Both the position numbers and the translations under genes were made by a program. DNA of 39,075 nucleotides, taken from positions 1 to 39,075 of the forward strand of contig JAYMSP010000913.1 of NCBI GenBank assembly GCA_036897095.1. The letters are read 5' to 3'. This DNA is from Plantago elongata. Lineage: Eukaryota > Streptophyta > Magnoliopsida > Lamiales > Plantaginaceae. Of the stretch, positions 25,957 through 36,369 are shown one piece after another (the stretch's first letter is position 1; every line of letters starts with the position of its first letter). Below the pieces are notes generated by a model. It saw nothing but the letters and a program-made list of their open reading frames with translations, was not told the origin of the DNA and searched no databases.

Positions 25957-26077
25957 AGATGTGAAATTGCATAGTCATGGCATAGATTAAATGTTAATGT
26001 AATTAGAATGGTAACGATATTGGAGTTTGTATTTAGTTAAATTTATCAAAATAAAAAATGATCATATATGGCTGTTG

Positions 26078-26228
26078 GTTGGTGGGGGTCCACCACCAAC
26101 GACCATATGGCCATTGGTGCCTTGAAGCAGCTGAGTTTCAGCTGCTTCAAGGCTTGGTTGATCAAATGGCCGGTCGAAGAGGCTCCACGGTCGGCCAAGC
26201 AAATCGACCACTCCCATTGAGAGTGGTC
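26078..26228. repeat. Cluster of three hairpins
   Basis: Hairpin 1: GTTGGTGG (26078-26085) with CCACCAAC (26093-26100). Hairpin 2: a perfect 16-bp stem GCCTTGAAGCAGCTGA (26119-26134), 3-base loop, inverse to 26153; flanking GGCCATT and AATGGCC extend it outward (about 26109-26171). Hairpin 3: GACCACTC (26206-26213) with GAGTGGTC (26221-26228). No protein is encoded. It may be a foldback or MITE remnant. Confidence 0.8.
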
Positions 26229-26704
26229 TAAGAAGGAAGTTTGAGTTGGGGCAGTAGACCATTTTTAATGAGATGTTTATGAATTGTGAAAATTTGTTTT
26301 TGGTATATTATAGTAAGATTTGATACGATAAAAAGATGTTGTCCAATTTTAATACACAACAACAACAACCATCCTCAAAATTTATATACTTCGATCAATT
26401 TGTCGATTAAATTGATGACGAGGGACCTGAGTTCCAATTTTTCTGCAAAAATACGTATGTTGGTCGTATTTTCAGCGGCTTTGACCAAAAAAGAAAAGAA
26501 TATACATCTTGAAAACACGCGTCGCACTCCGGTCAATTTTGGGTAATTCAAATTGATGTGGCGTACGGATAATTCAAATGCCTTAGTAAAGTTCATAGAA
26601 TTGAGGGAACTAATAGTAAGTCTCGTGTGTCTTTGATTCTTTGTAATTCCAAGTTTGATATGTCATGGTTCTTTTAGTTGTATGAACATGAGGAGAGTGA
26701 AGAT

Positions 26705-26905
26705 ACGTCACTCAGCTTAGGTGCACCGCTCGTCCAAGGTACGTCTCTCAGTTAGGGTACGTCGTTCGTCAAAGGTGCGTCGCTCAGCTATGGTACGTCC
26801 CTCATCCAAGGTACGTCGTCGACCAGCTAGGGAACTTCGTTCGTCCAAGGTATGTCGCTCGTCAAAGGTACGCCTCTCGTCCAAGGTACGTCGCTCAACT
26901 AGTGC
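26705..26905. repeat. GTACGTCGCTCGTCCAAG minisatellite
   Basis: About eleven imperfect units of about 18 bp with consensus GGTACGTCGCTCGTCCAA; variants include CAGCTATG and TCAAAG in the second half. It produces artificial open frames on both strands (RSSKVR and DERRTL repeats), which I do not regard as genes. Confidence 0.88.
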
Positions 26906-27208
26906 CTGAAAGCAAGATAAGGGGTTAGACCCTTTTGGGCCGGTTTGCCTAAGACAAACTGGGCTCGGACTCAACGCGTTCAGAGGTTGGTCAAGTTGGG
27001 TTTCGGATCTCTAAAATTAGAGAGTGAAATTTCAGAAGTAGCCCCCCAAACCAAATTATTTCTTGTCCTCAAGCAACAACCTCTCTAAAAATCCTTGAAA
27101 AATAAAAACACATAGACACACTGATAAAGTCTAACTCCCAAGCGACCGAAACTATCGTTGCAAGTAAGCCTGAAGAATGCAAGAGGGTTAACATCACACT
27201 GACATTCA

Positions 27209-27538
27209 CATAATCCACTTGTGAGGGACTACACACAGACTTATGTTATATCTAACATCAAAACGTTTGTAGCCGAGTGGCAAGCTGAGACGCCTCGTAA
27301 CCATGAGGTCACGGGTTCGATTCTCCGAAATGGGTGATTATATTCTCTGAATAGAGATTGGTGGTGATTTGCATCTAGAATCGATTGATAAATTCGTCTT
27401 GTTCAACAACTGTAATTGTAATGCTATATTTCATGTTCAATAATAATTAAAAAAAAATCACATGCATAAGTTCAAAAAGTTGGTTTCGAAAGTAGATATA
27501 ACATGAGTCTAAAATAGTAGTCCCTCACAAGTGGATCC
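27209..27538. repeat. Inverted repeat enclosing a SINE
   Basis: The left arm (about 27209-27255) contains ATCCACTTGTGAGGGACTA and TTATGTTATATCTA. The right arm (about 27490-27538) is its inverse: TAGATATAACAT, then TAGTCCCTCACAAGTGGAT. The arms match over about 50 bp with small differences and enclose about 235 bp, almost all of it a tRNA-like SINE. Confidence 0.85.
27262..27457 (+). mobile_element. tRNA-derived SINE with tRNA-like head
   Basis: The head reads TAGCCGAGTGGC (box A, 27270-27281), then a stem-like GCCTCGTAACCATGAGGTC and GGGTTCGATTCT (box B, about 27313-27324), strongly resembling a class II (Leu/Ser-like) tRNA. A non-tRNA body of about 120 bp and an A9 tail ending at 27457 follow. 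I did not find a complete acceptor stem, so it is a SINE or tRNA-derived pseudogene rather than a working tRNA. It is a different family from the 90-bp SINE. Confidence 0.65.
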
Positions 27539-28472
27539 TATGCAACTAATCTCTCACACTACAGAAGTTTCCCTGTAGGGGTAATCGCAAGAATATAAAG
27601 GGAAAAGGAATGTGACTTTCGTCACAAAAGTACCTCAAATAACTCATGCATTACCCTCAATCGGTAAAGTCAGAAGGGACTTTACTTCTTGTACATAACA
27701 CCTAGCTTGGACCAATATATTAGAATCATTCTCCCATATATCCATATCTCTGCACAGTTATAGGACATGCTTATCAATTGGACATTGGATATTTTTGTCG
27801 CACTTTTTTGGCAGTGTATGTTTTACCAAGTCCGCACTTTTGTGTGTGTTAGTTTGGTATACGCACCATCAACCCTCCCGACTAATAGACCGATATATAG
27901 ATAGTATTTGAAACACGCCCAACACGACAACGGTGGTGACTAGCACCACAAATCCACTCCGAGATAAATCATACAATTATAGGAGAGGAGTGTAAACCAC
28001 TGGTATATTATATCATCGTACCAAAACATCAACACACCATAACAACACAAGTAGGATCCTCCTTCCCCAAACTTGTTCTTCGGAACGGATTTGACTTCAA
28101 TCAAATAAACAATAAGAGCATGTCGTTCGTCATATCTAATTTAGATGAGTGCATATGAGCATGATGAGACACAAAAAAGGGAGTTTGCACTTTCCAAATT
28201 AAATCACACATGCACCGGTACAATATTTTTCATCGGCTAATGTCTACTCACATGCTTTTTGGACTACAAAATTGAACATACTTTCTATTTACAACTGAAA
28301 CGAACTTAGCAACTTTAAACATGCAAATTGCAAATAGTCAGAGATCAATAAAAAACTCAACCATATATTAAACAAGTTTAGTACATGCAATAGACGCTCG
28401 ACTTGGGAGACATGCTTAGACTCAACAGAAAATCACATACACACGGACTCAACAAAAAATCACATACACTCG

Positions 28473-28890
28473 AGCAAACTTTGCCCGTGGCACGCCATGC
28501 CCGGGACCAACTCTGTCAGTGGTACACCATGCTAGTGGCAAATAACGGCCGAGACAAACTTTGTTGATTTATCGTATTAAAAGATGAAAAATTAATTAAA
28601 CTAATAAAATAAACTAAAACTTAAGCTATAGGAGAAGTTTGCGCAAACTTTGTTCGTGGCACGTCATACTCAAGGTAAACTTTGTCAGTGGCACACCATG
28701 CTCTGGGCAAACTATTCCCAGAGGTATAAATATTACAAAATAAAAAAATTAATTAAACTAATAAGAAATAAAACTCAAGCAACATGAGAAGTTTGCGCAA
28801 CCTTTTTGCCCGTGGCACATCATGTTCGGGGTAAACTTTGTCAGTGGCAAATTATGCCTGGGAAACTTTGTTGGTTTATCGTATTTAAGA
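28473..28890. repeat. Triplicated repeat of about 160 bp
   Basis: Three diverged copies starting with GCAAAC(T)TTTGCCCGTGGCAC-like sequence at 28473, 28643 and 28797. Each continues with AACT(T)TGTCAGTGG(C/T)A, and the first two share an ATTAATTAAACTAATAA spacer. The left block lacks a clear start and the right block ends in GTTGGTTTATCGTATTTAAG, which matches GTTGATTTATCGTATTAAAAG in copy 1. No coding potential. Confidence 0.75.
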
Positions 28891-30961
28891 CTTGATTTTG
28901 GCAATTTTTTTATTTGACGAGTTATATTTTTTTTTATTTTGTAATTTTGAATATAAATTTTGTTAATTTGCAACACGTGACATGGTTGGAAAATAAGAAT
29001 GGTGACCTAAATATAATACATTCAAATTAGACTACATAAATATCACTTTGGTGATTAATTGGTAAGAAAGGTGACTCATTAGTAAATTCAATATCTATTG
29101 GTGTCTAAGAGTATAAAAGTGGGTCATTAGTGACAATTGGGTAAAAAATCCTCCATTATTATAACACGCTCATAATATTTTATTTAGTAAAATCGAACTA
29201 CTACGGTGGACAGGTAAGATCAATATTTTTTTACATCCAATTCATCTTACATATTTAGATATCAATATCCAAGTAAAATAATAGGAAATAAAGAACCACA
29301 CCATAATAAAAGAAAATAAAAAACGAATAAATGGCCCACTTATTTCATGAAAATTGTACCCTAGGTCTTTTAATCTTCTCAAAATCATTAGTTACTGAAT
29401 CAATGTCAAAACTCTCGACAATTCCTTTTTCAATATAAATTATCAAATTGCTAGACAAAAAGTCACCTCATCGAACTTTGGGGTCTTATTATATGTGCAA
29501 TTTTCATTAGCTATAAATGCACGATTAGAACTTGCTCCAAAAGTACAAAAACTGCCTGAATAATCCTCTTAGGTAATCATTAAAATATCCCTTTAATCAC
29601 AAAGAATTGGAAGATACGTGTATTAGTGGAAGATGGATTGATGTTCTTATGTACATTTATAATGTTTCATGAGCACCTATGCATTTTTATCATTTTTTTT
29701 ATGTACATGTATGTTACCAATGTTTTAAACCTAACTGCAATATTTATCTGTCTAATCTCTCCATAATAAGGTCTTTCTGGAGATTTACGTTAAATTTATC
29801 AAATATTATAATTCTTCCAATTTATTTATTATAAAGTTGACTATTAAAATGTATTAACTGAAAAATTTAGGGTTGACGAAATATATAATTTTTTAAAATA
29901 TACCTATTGTAATTAAGAATATAAAAATATTGAGGGCGACGGTCACCTTCCCTGCCACCCCTGTCTCCGCCTTGTTGTTGATCATGTTTTCCCATATGTT
30001 GCATGCATTCATATCGGTTCATGTGCACATGCGGTCCACTATGAAGGTCGAGTTCAGCCAAAGGTAACAGCCTATCCCATTCTTTTTTTTCAAGTAAAAC
30101 TAAAACGGATATAGGTGTATTAGACTGGTAATATTTAAAACTACAACATATGATGTGATTGATGTTTATAATAAAAATGTACATATACTTAGATATTTAA
30201 GTGTTTGATTTTAAATTAAAATTGATAAAATTCAATTTAAAATTTTGTGTTTTTATTTTTAGTTTTTATAGAAAAATGCAATTGTTATGGTTTTAATTTG
30301 TGAATGGCGATTAATTGTGTTAAAACCCCCAATCAACATGAAAACAAGTAACCATAATCAAATTTGAAATTGGAGCAGGAACATGAAAAAGAAATGTATA
30401 AAATGCGTACAAAATTCATTTCAAAATACTATATGGTTTTCCATTACCATTAATCAAATTTACATATTACAATTTCTCACTTAAGGTGATATATGTTAGT
30501 TTGTATACTCAATTTATAGTAGAAAAGAAATTAATACTACTGTATATCTTTAAGATTATGGGTATTTGAAATCTCCCTAGAGAAAAACGGAAACTTACAT
30601 TTACTAATTAAGTAATGCTACTGTTTTTACTTGAACTGCTACTTTATAGAAATTTTTATTTATTAATAATATAAATTACATGTATATAGATTATTTTCTC
30701 AAAATAACATTTGCTACTTCAAATACAAAGTACCGGTCAATCATAATAATTCCTTTCCATTCTATCAATTTCTAAATCTCCAAAATATTATAACAAGCAA
30801 AATAATTAATATAATTACCATGGACTCAATTTCACTCAGTTCAACCTTAGTCATCATATATGTACAAGTTTCATTAAAACTTGATTTTTTGACCATTTTC
30901 TGATGTACTTAATCAAAATTCCAAAATGTTACACAAATTACTCTTTTATTGTTGGATTCTT
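28891..30961. other. AT-rich intergenic DNA, nothing recognised
   Basis: Very AT-rich with no convincing gene, repeat boundary or RNA. A minus-strand open frame of 105 codons at 29867-30184 has no recognisable family and is probably chance. Confidence 0.6.
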
Positions 30962-32583
30962 CTTTTTTTGTTTTTGGTCCAAACTATAATGATTCTCATA
31001 AATATGGGTAAAGAAACCTTATAAGAATCCTATGCCAGCTAACGCACCGCTCGACGGGCTAGTTTATGATGAGTTTTCGCCATGTAGTACAAACTCTAAA
31101 GTAAAATAAACAAAAGAACTAGCTAATGACTGAATGTCTGCGACAACGGAGTGCAGCTCAGTTGGTAAGACGATTCACCTCTAACCAATAGGTTGGGGGT
31201 TCGAATCATCCTTTAGCCGTTTAAAAAAAACGACTGAATATCTGCCAACACAGGGACAATAAACGAAAAACCAAAGTCTAAAGCATTACAAGAATTAACT
31301 AAAGATTGGCAATCTGTAAAAACACGAAGATGGTCGAACTCTTGTAGGATAGCCCAATGCACTGCCGCACAAATGGCATATGCCTCCGCAGTTTGAGGAG
31401 CAAGTGGTGTTCAATAGTTCCACCCGTCTTGCAAAAAGGTCGTCGTGCATTCAAACACCAAAGACGATCCCCATCCTTACCATCACTCAAGAAAGCTGCA
31501 TCACAGTTGATCCGGACCACGCCTTCATCAGGCAACGAAGTGTCGAATCCCGCAGTTCCACCCCCTAACAGACCCCTCCCTTCCATTCTCCCCTGCATCC
31601 GTAGCAACATGGATCCCAGAAGCACGATTGATGCTTCCCTTCTTCACCAAGTGCTGAGCCAATATCTCCTTCCTTCGAGAAATGAAGCGAAGGACACATT
31701 CGACCAACTCATGAGCTTACCCTGATGATTTTCGAACACTACCTGGTTCCTGTGGTACCATAAAGCCCACAACAAAGTGGCTGCCAACTCCGAATCCTTC
31801 GAGCTCAACTTAGAGTGTAGGCTACGCACCCATTCTTTGACAATAACAATGGTTATGCCCCACACTACAAATCGCAAATTACTCAACGCCCATACTTTGC
31901 GAGAAAAGGCACAATCCCTAAGCCTATGAGAAATCGACTCCTCCCCCATCTCGACACACGGGACACTCATTTGTATCTACTACTCTTCGTTGATGGAGCT
32001 ATTGCATAGTAGGTACAACCCCCTTCACTAATCGCCATATGAAGATTTAAAACTTCCCTGGAAATTTAGAATTCCACAAGAAATTCCATGTCTCACCTGC
32101 CCCCGAACTCGAGCTCACATTCGCCCTCATCTCTTGTTGTTGTTTAAGGTAAGATCTCGCCACATAGTAGCCATCACGAATAGTGTAGATACCTGATGGA
32201 GAACGGCTCCAAACCAGCTTATCTAGAACAACTGACTTGGCTAATGGAATGCCAATAATCAGCCCCGCATCCTCCTCCACACATACTTCACACACCCGCT
32301 CCATATCCCACACCCTACCCTCCGAAATCAAGTCCGACACCACCATTGGGTCTGGGACATCGCTGTGACGTTTGACACAGTGGGAGAAATGTTCCCTAGG
32401 CACCCACGCATCACTCCACACACTAATACCTTCCCCGCTTCCCACTCGCCATCTCATCCCCATGTTCAACGCTGGAATAGCCGATGAGATGCTCCTCCAC
32501 GTAAAGGAGAAGCCAACCGGAGTAAGGTAACAAGCACGCCACTAGTCGGATAGTACCTTGCCTTAAGTATCCGGGAGAGTAAA
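30962..32583 (-). mobile_element. 3' part of an L1-type LINE, decayed and interrupted
   Basis: Read on the minus strand it has the C-terminal layout of a plant LINE ORF2. First comes the region after the reverse transcriptase (LLSRILKARYYP, FTWRSI, NMGMRWRVGSG, ISVWSDAWVP), then the zinc-binding zf-RVT domain (FLWNSKFPGKF, NECPVCRDGGG, SHRLRDCAFSRKVW). An RNase H domain follows (VVRINCDAAF, FDHLRVFTDCQSLVNS, HHKLARRAVR then stop near 31045), and a 3' UTR with an A-rich tail near 30962-30975. Frameshifts and stops (for example after NECPVCRDGGG) show it is dead. It is interrupted by a 90-bp SINE and truncated at 32583 by the LTR element; the reverse transcriptase itself is not in the window. 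Confidence 0.88.
31142..31231 (+). mobile_element. 90-bp tRNA-derived SINE, copy 4 (best preserved)
   Basis: GACAACGGAGTGCAGCTCAG start, box A-like GTGCAGCTCAGTTGGTAAG, box B-like GGGTTCGAATCAT, then CCTTTAGCCGTTT and an A8 tail. It is flanked by a 14-bp target duplication: GACTGAATGTCTGC (31128-31141) and GACTGAATATCTGC (31232-31245), one mismatch. It sits inside the RNase H part of the LINE, and removing it rejoins the LINE sequence. The whole element is only 90 bp, so nearly all of it is the tRNA-like head. Confidence 0.85.
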
Positions 32584-33166
32584 TGTCACGCCAGGGGACC
32601 GCATTGTGGATCCCGCTACATTTAAGATTCATATATTCGCCACTCTGCCTGTTGGCGTGACCGGCCGTGTGAACATTACCCCGTCCACACGCAGCCTTAT
32701 CCACCTGTCAGTCATACATCAGAGTTTACGCGGAAATAATTTTATTATTAAAATAATATACATACGAGTGGTTATTGGTATCGGCATGTCTACAATCTCA
32801 AAATACAACATCTCCAAATCTCAACTACATGTTAAGATTTTACAGACCAAAATACAGCTTCTTACTTTACAAAGAGTCTAGTAACTTCTAAAATTCTGCC
32901 TAGTCCGCAAAATGGTGCTTCCCGAAAGTCCAACTAATTCATGTTTGAGGTTAACAAGTTCAAGGGTGAATTTCATAATACACAATGTCCGGATCAAGTA
33001 ATTGCAATCAATAGATTTTCATACAGTTCAACGCATACGTATAAAAGTTACAACATGAGATTTCACAAACAGTTTTCAGAACATGCTAGCTCACTCAAAT
33101 ATATGTCGCGGCCACTAGTAATAGTCCAGTGGCTCACAGAGGTTTATAAATTATTATTTATTCAAA

Positions 33167-33318
33167 ATATCTTCGATTCCTTGATCGGAGGAATCCCGAG
33201 TACTTGGTATCAAAGCCACGAGTACCCGGCGTCACTAAGACAATATCTTTGATTCCTTGATCGGAGGAATCCTGAGTACTTGATATCAAAGCCACGAGTA
33301 CCCGGCGTCACTAAGACG
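33167..33318. repeat. Two 76-bp tandem units in the 3' LTR
   Basis: Copies at 33167-33242 and 33243-33318, each with GATTCCTTGATCGGAGGAAT (containing a short palindrome ATTCCT/AGGAAT), GAGTACTTG-TATCAAAGCC and ACGAGTACCCGGCGTCACTA. The other LTR has the same pair at 36674-36825, so the tandem array predates insertion. Confidence 0.92.
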
Positions 33319-34207
33319 ATATCACGTAGACAATATCACGTCATAAAGACGGCATCATTAAGACAAAGCACAACATACATGAGAGCTGACATTTATCTAT
33401 GCCTTTCATAAAAACGTTTCACACACGTCACATGCATCATAAATCAGCTTTTCGGGATACGCACATAACATAATCCTCAGTGAATAAAATAATATTATAT
33501 CAAGTCCCGTCGCTTGATAAAATATTACACAGTTATAAAAATTTCCAGTTATAAAACAATTATTTTTCAGAAAGCAGTAAAGGCAGGTATTATGAAGATT
33601 CGACCCAGTACCTGGTTCTTGCTTATCCTCGTTATCGTTAAATTCGTCGGCTGGTTAATTACCAATAATAATAGCTATCATCAACTCGACCACCACTTCC
33701 ATTTTGTAATATCCAGTTAGAATCCACTTCACAATATGTCATAGCTACGCACTTTCAGTTTCGTACTCCACCAACCCAAAACAAGTCGAATTACATTAGT
33801 CACAGCCAGTCTAACCAAAGTTAGATGAATTACACTAACCAAAAGGAGCACAAAAACAGCTTCACTTTACGTTACACGAATCTAGGCCTATACAGTAAGC
33901 CTACAACTATCACGACAGACGAATCCGCGACCACATACGCAAGATAAGATAGCAACACTCGGTTACACATTTTCCAGAAACTGTGCAACATAAACACAGA
34001 CCAAATTCCGCAAGCCATCTTCCTTTTAATCTGTATCAACCGGGTACCCAAATCTACGCAGCGTGACACCAAGTAAACTAACATAATCCTTGATCAACAA
34101 CAAATGACTCGCAGTTTGCATCCTAGAAAACTAATCCTCCAAAACCGAACACATCTTACTACAACAATATCCCACAAGTTCTCCACCTCCATCTTCGATA
34201 TCAACCC

Positions 34208-34990
34208 CCCTTCCGTCCTTCCACAAACTTCATTTCATCGGAAAATTCTAGAGTTTGAGGCTGTCGCACTATAATTTTCCTTATATCGCTTTGCTTAACA
34301 CCGACACTCAACAAATACGCTAGTCTTTCTTCTGCCGATTCAACATTACTTTGAAGAGACAACATATGCCTCTCATACATTTGAGTAAAATGAGATTCCT
34401 TAAGTCCAAAACTACTCAGATAGTCAAGAAGGGGAAAAGAATCTTTCATCCAACCCCAGTTCTTCTGATAACTGAAACAAATCACACTTGGCCGAGCTTT
34501 TTGCTTCCTTGCTCTTCGAAGTGGTATTCGATGAACTCAACTTCGTAGAAACACCACTAGAACCAACTCTATCCACCTTCTCTCTGGAATCTCTCCCATT
34601 CATCTTCTCCTTGGCATATCTCCCATTCGTCACCCCTAATACACTCTGCTTTATTTCAGTACTACTCCCAAAGCTGGAAGCTTTCACTCCCCAACTCTTC
34701 TTAACACCCTTGCTAATACCTATGCCCTTGGTACTAGCATTCTTCAACTTCAACCGCTGTCTATTCGCCTTGGATATTTGCACACCCGAAAATTCATCAT
34801 TCGAATCCCAATCGTCTTCATCGTCAGGAGCGGCGGAGGTGAGGGTGGAACTGAGAGGTGGCCGATGGTGGGTGGTCGATGGTGGGGACATAGGCGGTCG
34901 CGGTGGAGGGGAAGAGAGGTGGCAGCGATCGGAGGTGGGGAACCGGAGTACCGCAGCCAGGTAGGGGCTGCGGAGGTGGAGGTGGTAGTG
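34208..34990 (-). pseudogene. mTERF9-like gene fragment captured in the 3' LTR
   Basis: On the minus strand it encodes the N-terminal part of an mTERF-family protein closest to plant mTERF9 (At5g55580 type), a chloroplast protein that binds RNA or DNA through mTERF helical repeats. Visible parts: a transit-peptide-like Ser/Thr/Pro stretch (TTTSTSAAPTW), an acidic patch (DDEDDWDSNDEFSG), a basic linker, then the first mTERF repeats (FPLLDYLSSFGLKESHF, QMYERHM, YLLSVGVKQSDIRKIIVRQP). The match stops after about LEFSDEM, so most mTERF repeats are missing. The frame is broken between the transit-like part and the acidic patch, and again at GLDERF, where one extra T shifts the frame. It lies in the same orientation as the retrotransposon. 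No function is expected as a protein. Confidence 0.85.
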
Positions 34991-35697
34991 GACCCGATTG
35001 GAGAGGAACGGCAGAGAGAGAGAGATCGGAAAGAACTAATTAGGGAGGGGGCGTTTCGGGCGGTGAAGTGGTCGATCGTGATAGCGCGGGAGGTGGAGGA
35101 GAAGTTGAGGTGACGGATCGGAGGGCGAGTGTGGTGGTGATACGGGCAGCGGTCGGATTCAGAGGAGAGGGCGATGGAGCTTGGCGGATTGACGGTGACC
35201 TGGGTTGAATGAGAGGTCGATTAGTGGTGGTGATTCGGTGGTTAATGGAGGAGGCGTGTATAGCTAATTAGAGGGAAGAAGAAGAGTGCTGAAGAAGACG
35301 ATGAATTGGAGGCGTAATGTAGAAGAAATAGGTACAAGGTAAATGGGTATTACGTAGAAATATAACCCTGTTTTATTCTGGACTCCAAACGTTTCGTAAA
35401 TAAATTTCGAAAAATTATGAAATCGACTCCTGGGCGATATTTAAGACGAACTAAAGCCGTATAAAAATTAAATAACTATTTTTATTTTATTATTTTTATT
35501 ATTATTTTATTAATTTAATATCAAAAATAACTTAACGCTTATTTGTAATTAAGAGGCGGATACGACCGGCCATTTATTCTAAATTTATCTTACTTTGAAT
35601 TCTCCTAAACTCGTTGGCGAACTAGCCATTTACTAATTCGTCATGAACTATACTCAAAATATTATTAAAATATTCCGTCCGAATCCCGGTCATTACA

Positions 35698-36030
35698 TCT
35701 TTCCCCCCTTACAATAAGTTTCGTCCCGAAACTTGAAACAGATGTTCATACCATACCGAGTTTGGGAAATTGGGGCAGTGTCAGGTACTAACGGAATCTT
35801 AATTCTATTTGACGGTAAGGGGTACACTAGGCAATTCCTCAGGGAACATGTCAGCATCGAAATCACTCATTTCTAATTCTATCAAATCACGATCCTTTCG
35901 CAATTAATCCTATCGAGGTTTAGACACTTAACAACTCAAGACCTAATGCTGATACCAAACATACTACCCAGAGCAGGGATATATTCCCATAACTAAGCTC
36001 ACCATGAACCTAGTGCTCTGATATCACCTT
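35698..36030 (-). other. 333-bp internal region of the LTR element with pol scraps
   Basis: Read on the minus strand after the primer site and a leader of about 150 bp, three short pol-like pieces can be read. They are DLIELEMSDFD (as found just before the ILGMDWL block near the protease end), then FPEELPSVPL and LVPDTAPISQTRYGM (protease-reverse transcriptase linker and start of RT), then KFRDETY next to the polypurine tract (pol C terminus). Stops and frameshifts separate them. The missing parts (gag, most of protease, RT, RNase H, integrase) imply at least two large internal deletions. Confidence 0.75.
36010..36030 (-). other. Primer-binding site, tRNA-iMet type
   Basis: On the plus strand TAGTGCTCTGATATCACC precedes the LTR start TGTCACGCC. 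On the minus strand this reads as the LTR end, a 4-base spacer (AAGG), then TGATATCAGAGC followed by a TAGGTTC-like stretch, matching the complement of the initiator-Met tRNA 3' end (TGGTATCAGAGC) with one change. Confidence 0.78.
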
Positions 36031-36271
36031 TGTCACGCCCCGGGACCGCATTGTGGGTCCCGCTACATTTAAGATTCATATATTTGCCACTCTGCCTGTT
36101 GGCGTGACTGGCCGTGTGAACATTACCCCGTCCACACGCAGCCTTATCCACCTGTGAGTCTTACATCAGAGTTTACGTGGAAATAATTTTATTATTAAAA
36201 TAATATACAGGCGAGTGGTTATTGGTATCGGCATGTCTACAATCTCAAAATACAACATCTCCAAATCTCAA

Positions 36272-36369
36272 CTACATTTTAAGATTTTACAGACCAAAAT
36301 ACAGCTTCTTACTTTACAAACTACATGTTAAGATTTTACAGACCAAAATACAGCTTCTTACTTTACAAA
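36272..36369. repeat. 49-bp tandem duplication unique to the 5' LTR
   Basis: CTACAT(T/G)TTAAGATTTTAC through CTTACTTTACAAA occurs twice here but once in the other LTR (about 32825-32873), so it arose after insertion. Confidence 0.93.

Larger units (their letters stand above)
26985..28440 (-). mobile_element. Possible decayed Ty3-type non-coding region
   Basis: Contains CCCCCCAAACC and TTCTTGTCCTCAAGCAAC, which on the minus strand reads as an LLEDK-like pol end followed by a purine tract, and later CCCCAAACTTG. Such motifs are common in the non-coding parts of plant Ty3-type retrotransposons. No LTR ends or intact domain could be placed, so this is inference from short motifs only. The stretch also contains an inverted repeat with a SINE in it, listed separately. 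Confidence 0.25.
32584..35697 (-). repeat. 3' LTR (complete, 3114 bp)
   Basis: The plus-strand left end is TGTCACGCC and the right end CCGGTCATTACA, next to the polypurine tract. It contains, from left to right, two 76-bp tandem units (33167-33318), unidentified sequence, an mTERF9-like gene fragment (about 34208-34990), a CT-rich leader (minus strand) and an AT-rich end. It aligns with 36031-38513 up to 34989. Confidence 0.85.

Noticed and set aside
26717..26974. Repetitive protein genes on both strands (RSSKVR / DERRTL)
   Set aside because: They are by-products of an 18-bp minisatellite whose period is a multiple of three.
27264..27330. A working tRNA-Leu or tRNA-Ser gene
   Set aside because: Box A and B are present, but no complete acceptor stem is seen and a SINE-like body with A-tail follows.
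28400..28900. CRISPR-like array
   Set aside because: Only three diverged long units with AT-rich spacers in plant nuclear DNA; not a CRISPR structure.
29867..30184. 105-codon minus-strand open frame
   Set aside because: No family recognised, AT-rich surroundings, no splice or promoter support.
34488..35113. Plus-strand open frames of 111-158 codons in the LTR
   Set aside because: They are antisense shadows of the mTERF9-like fragment on the minus strand.
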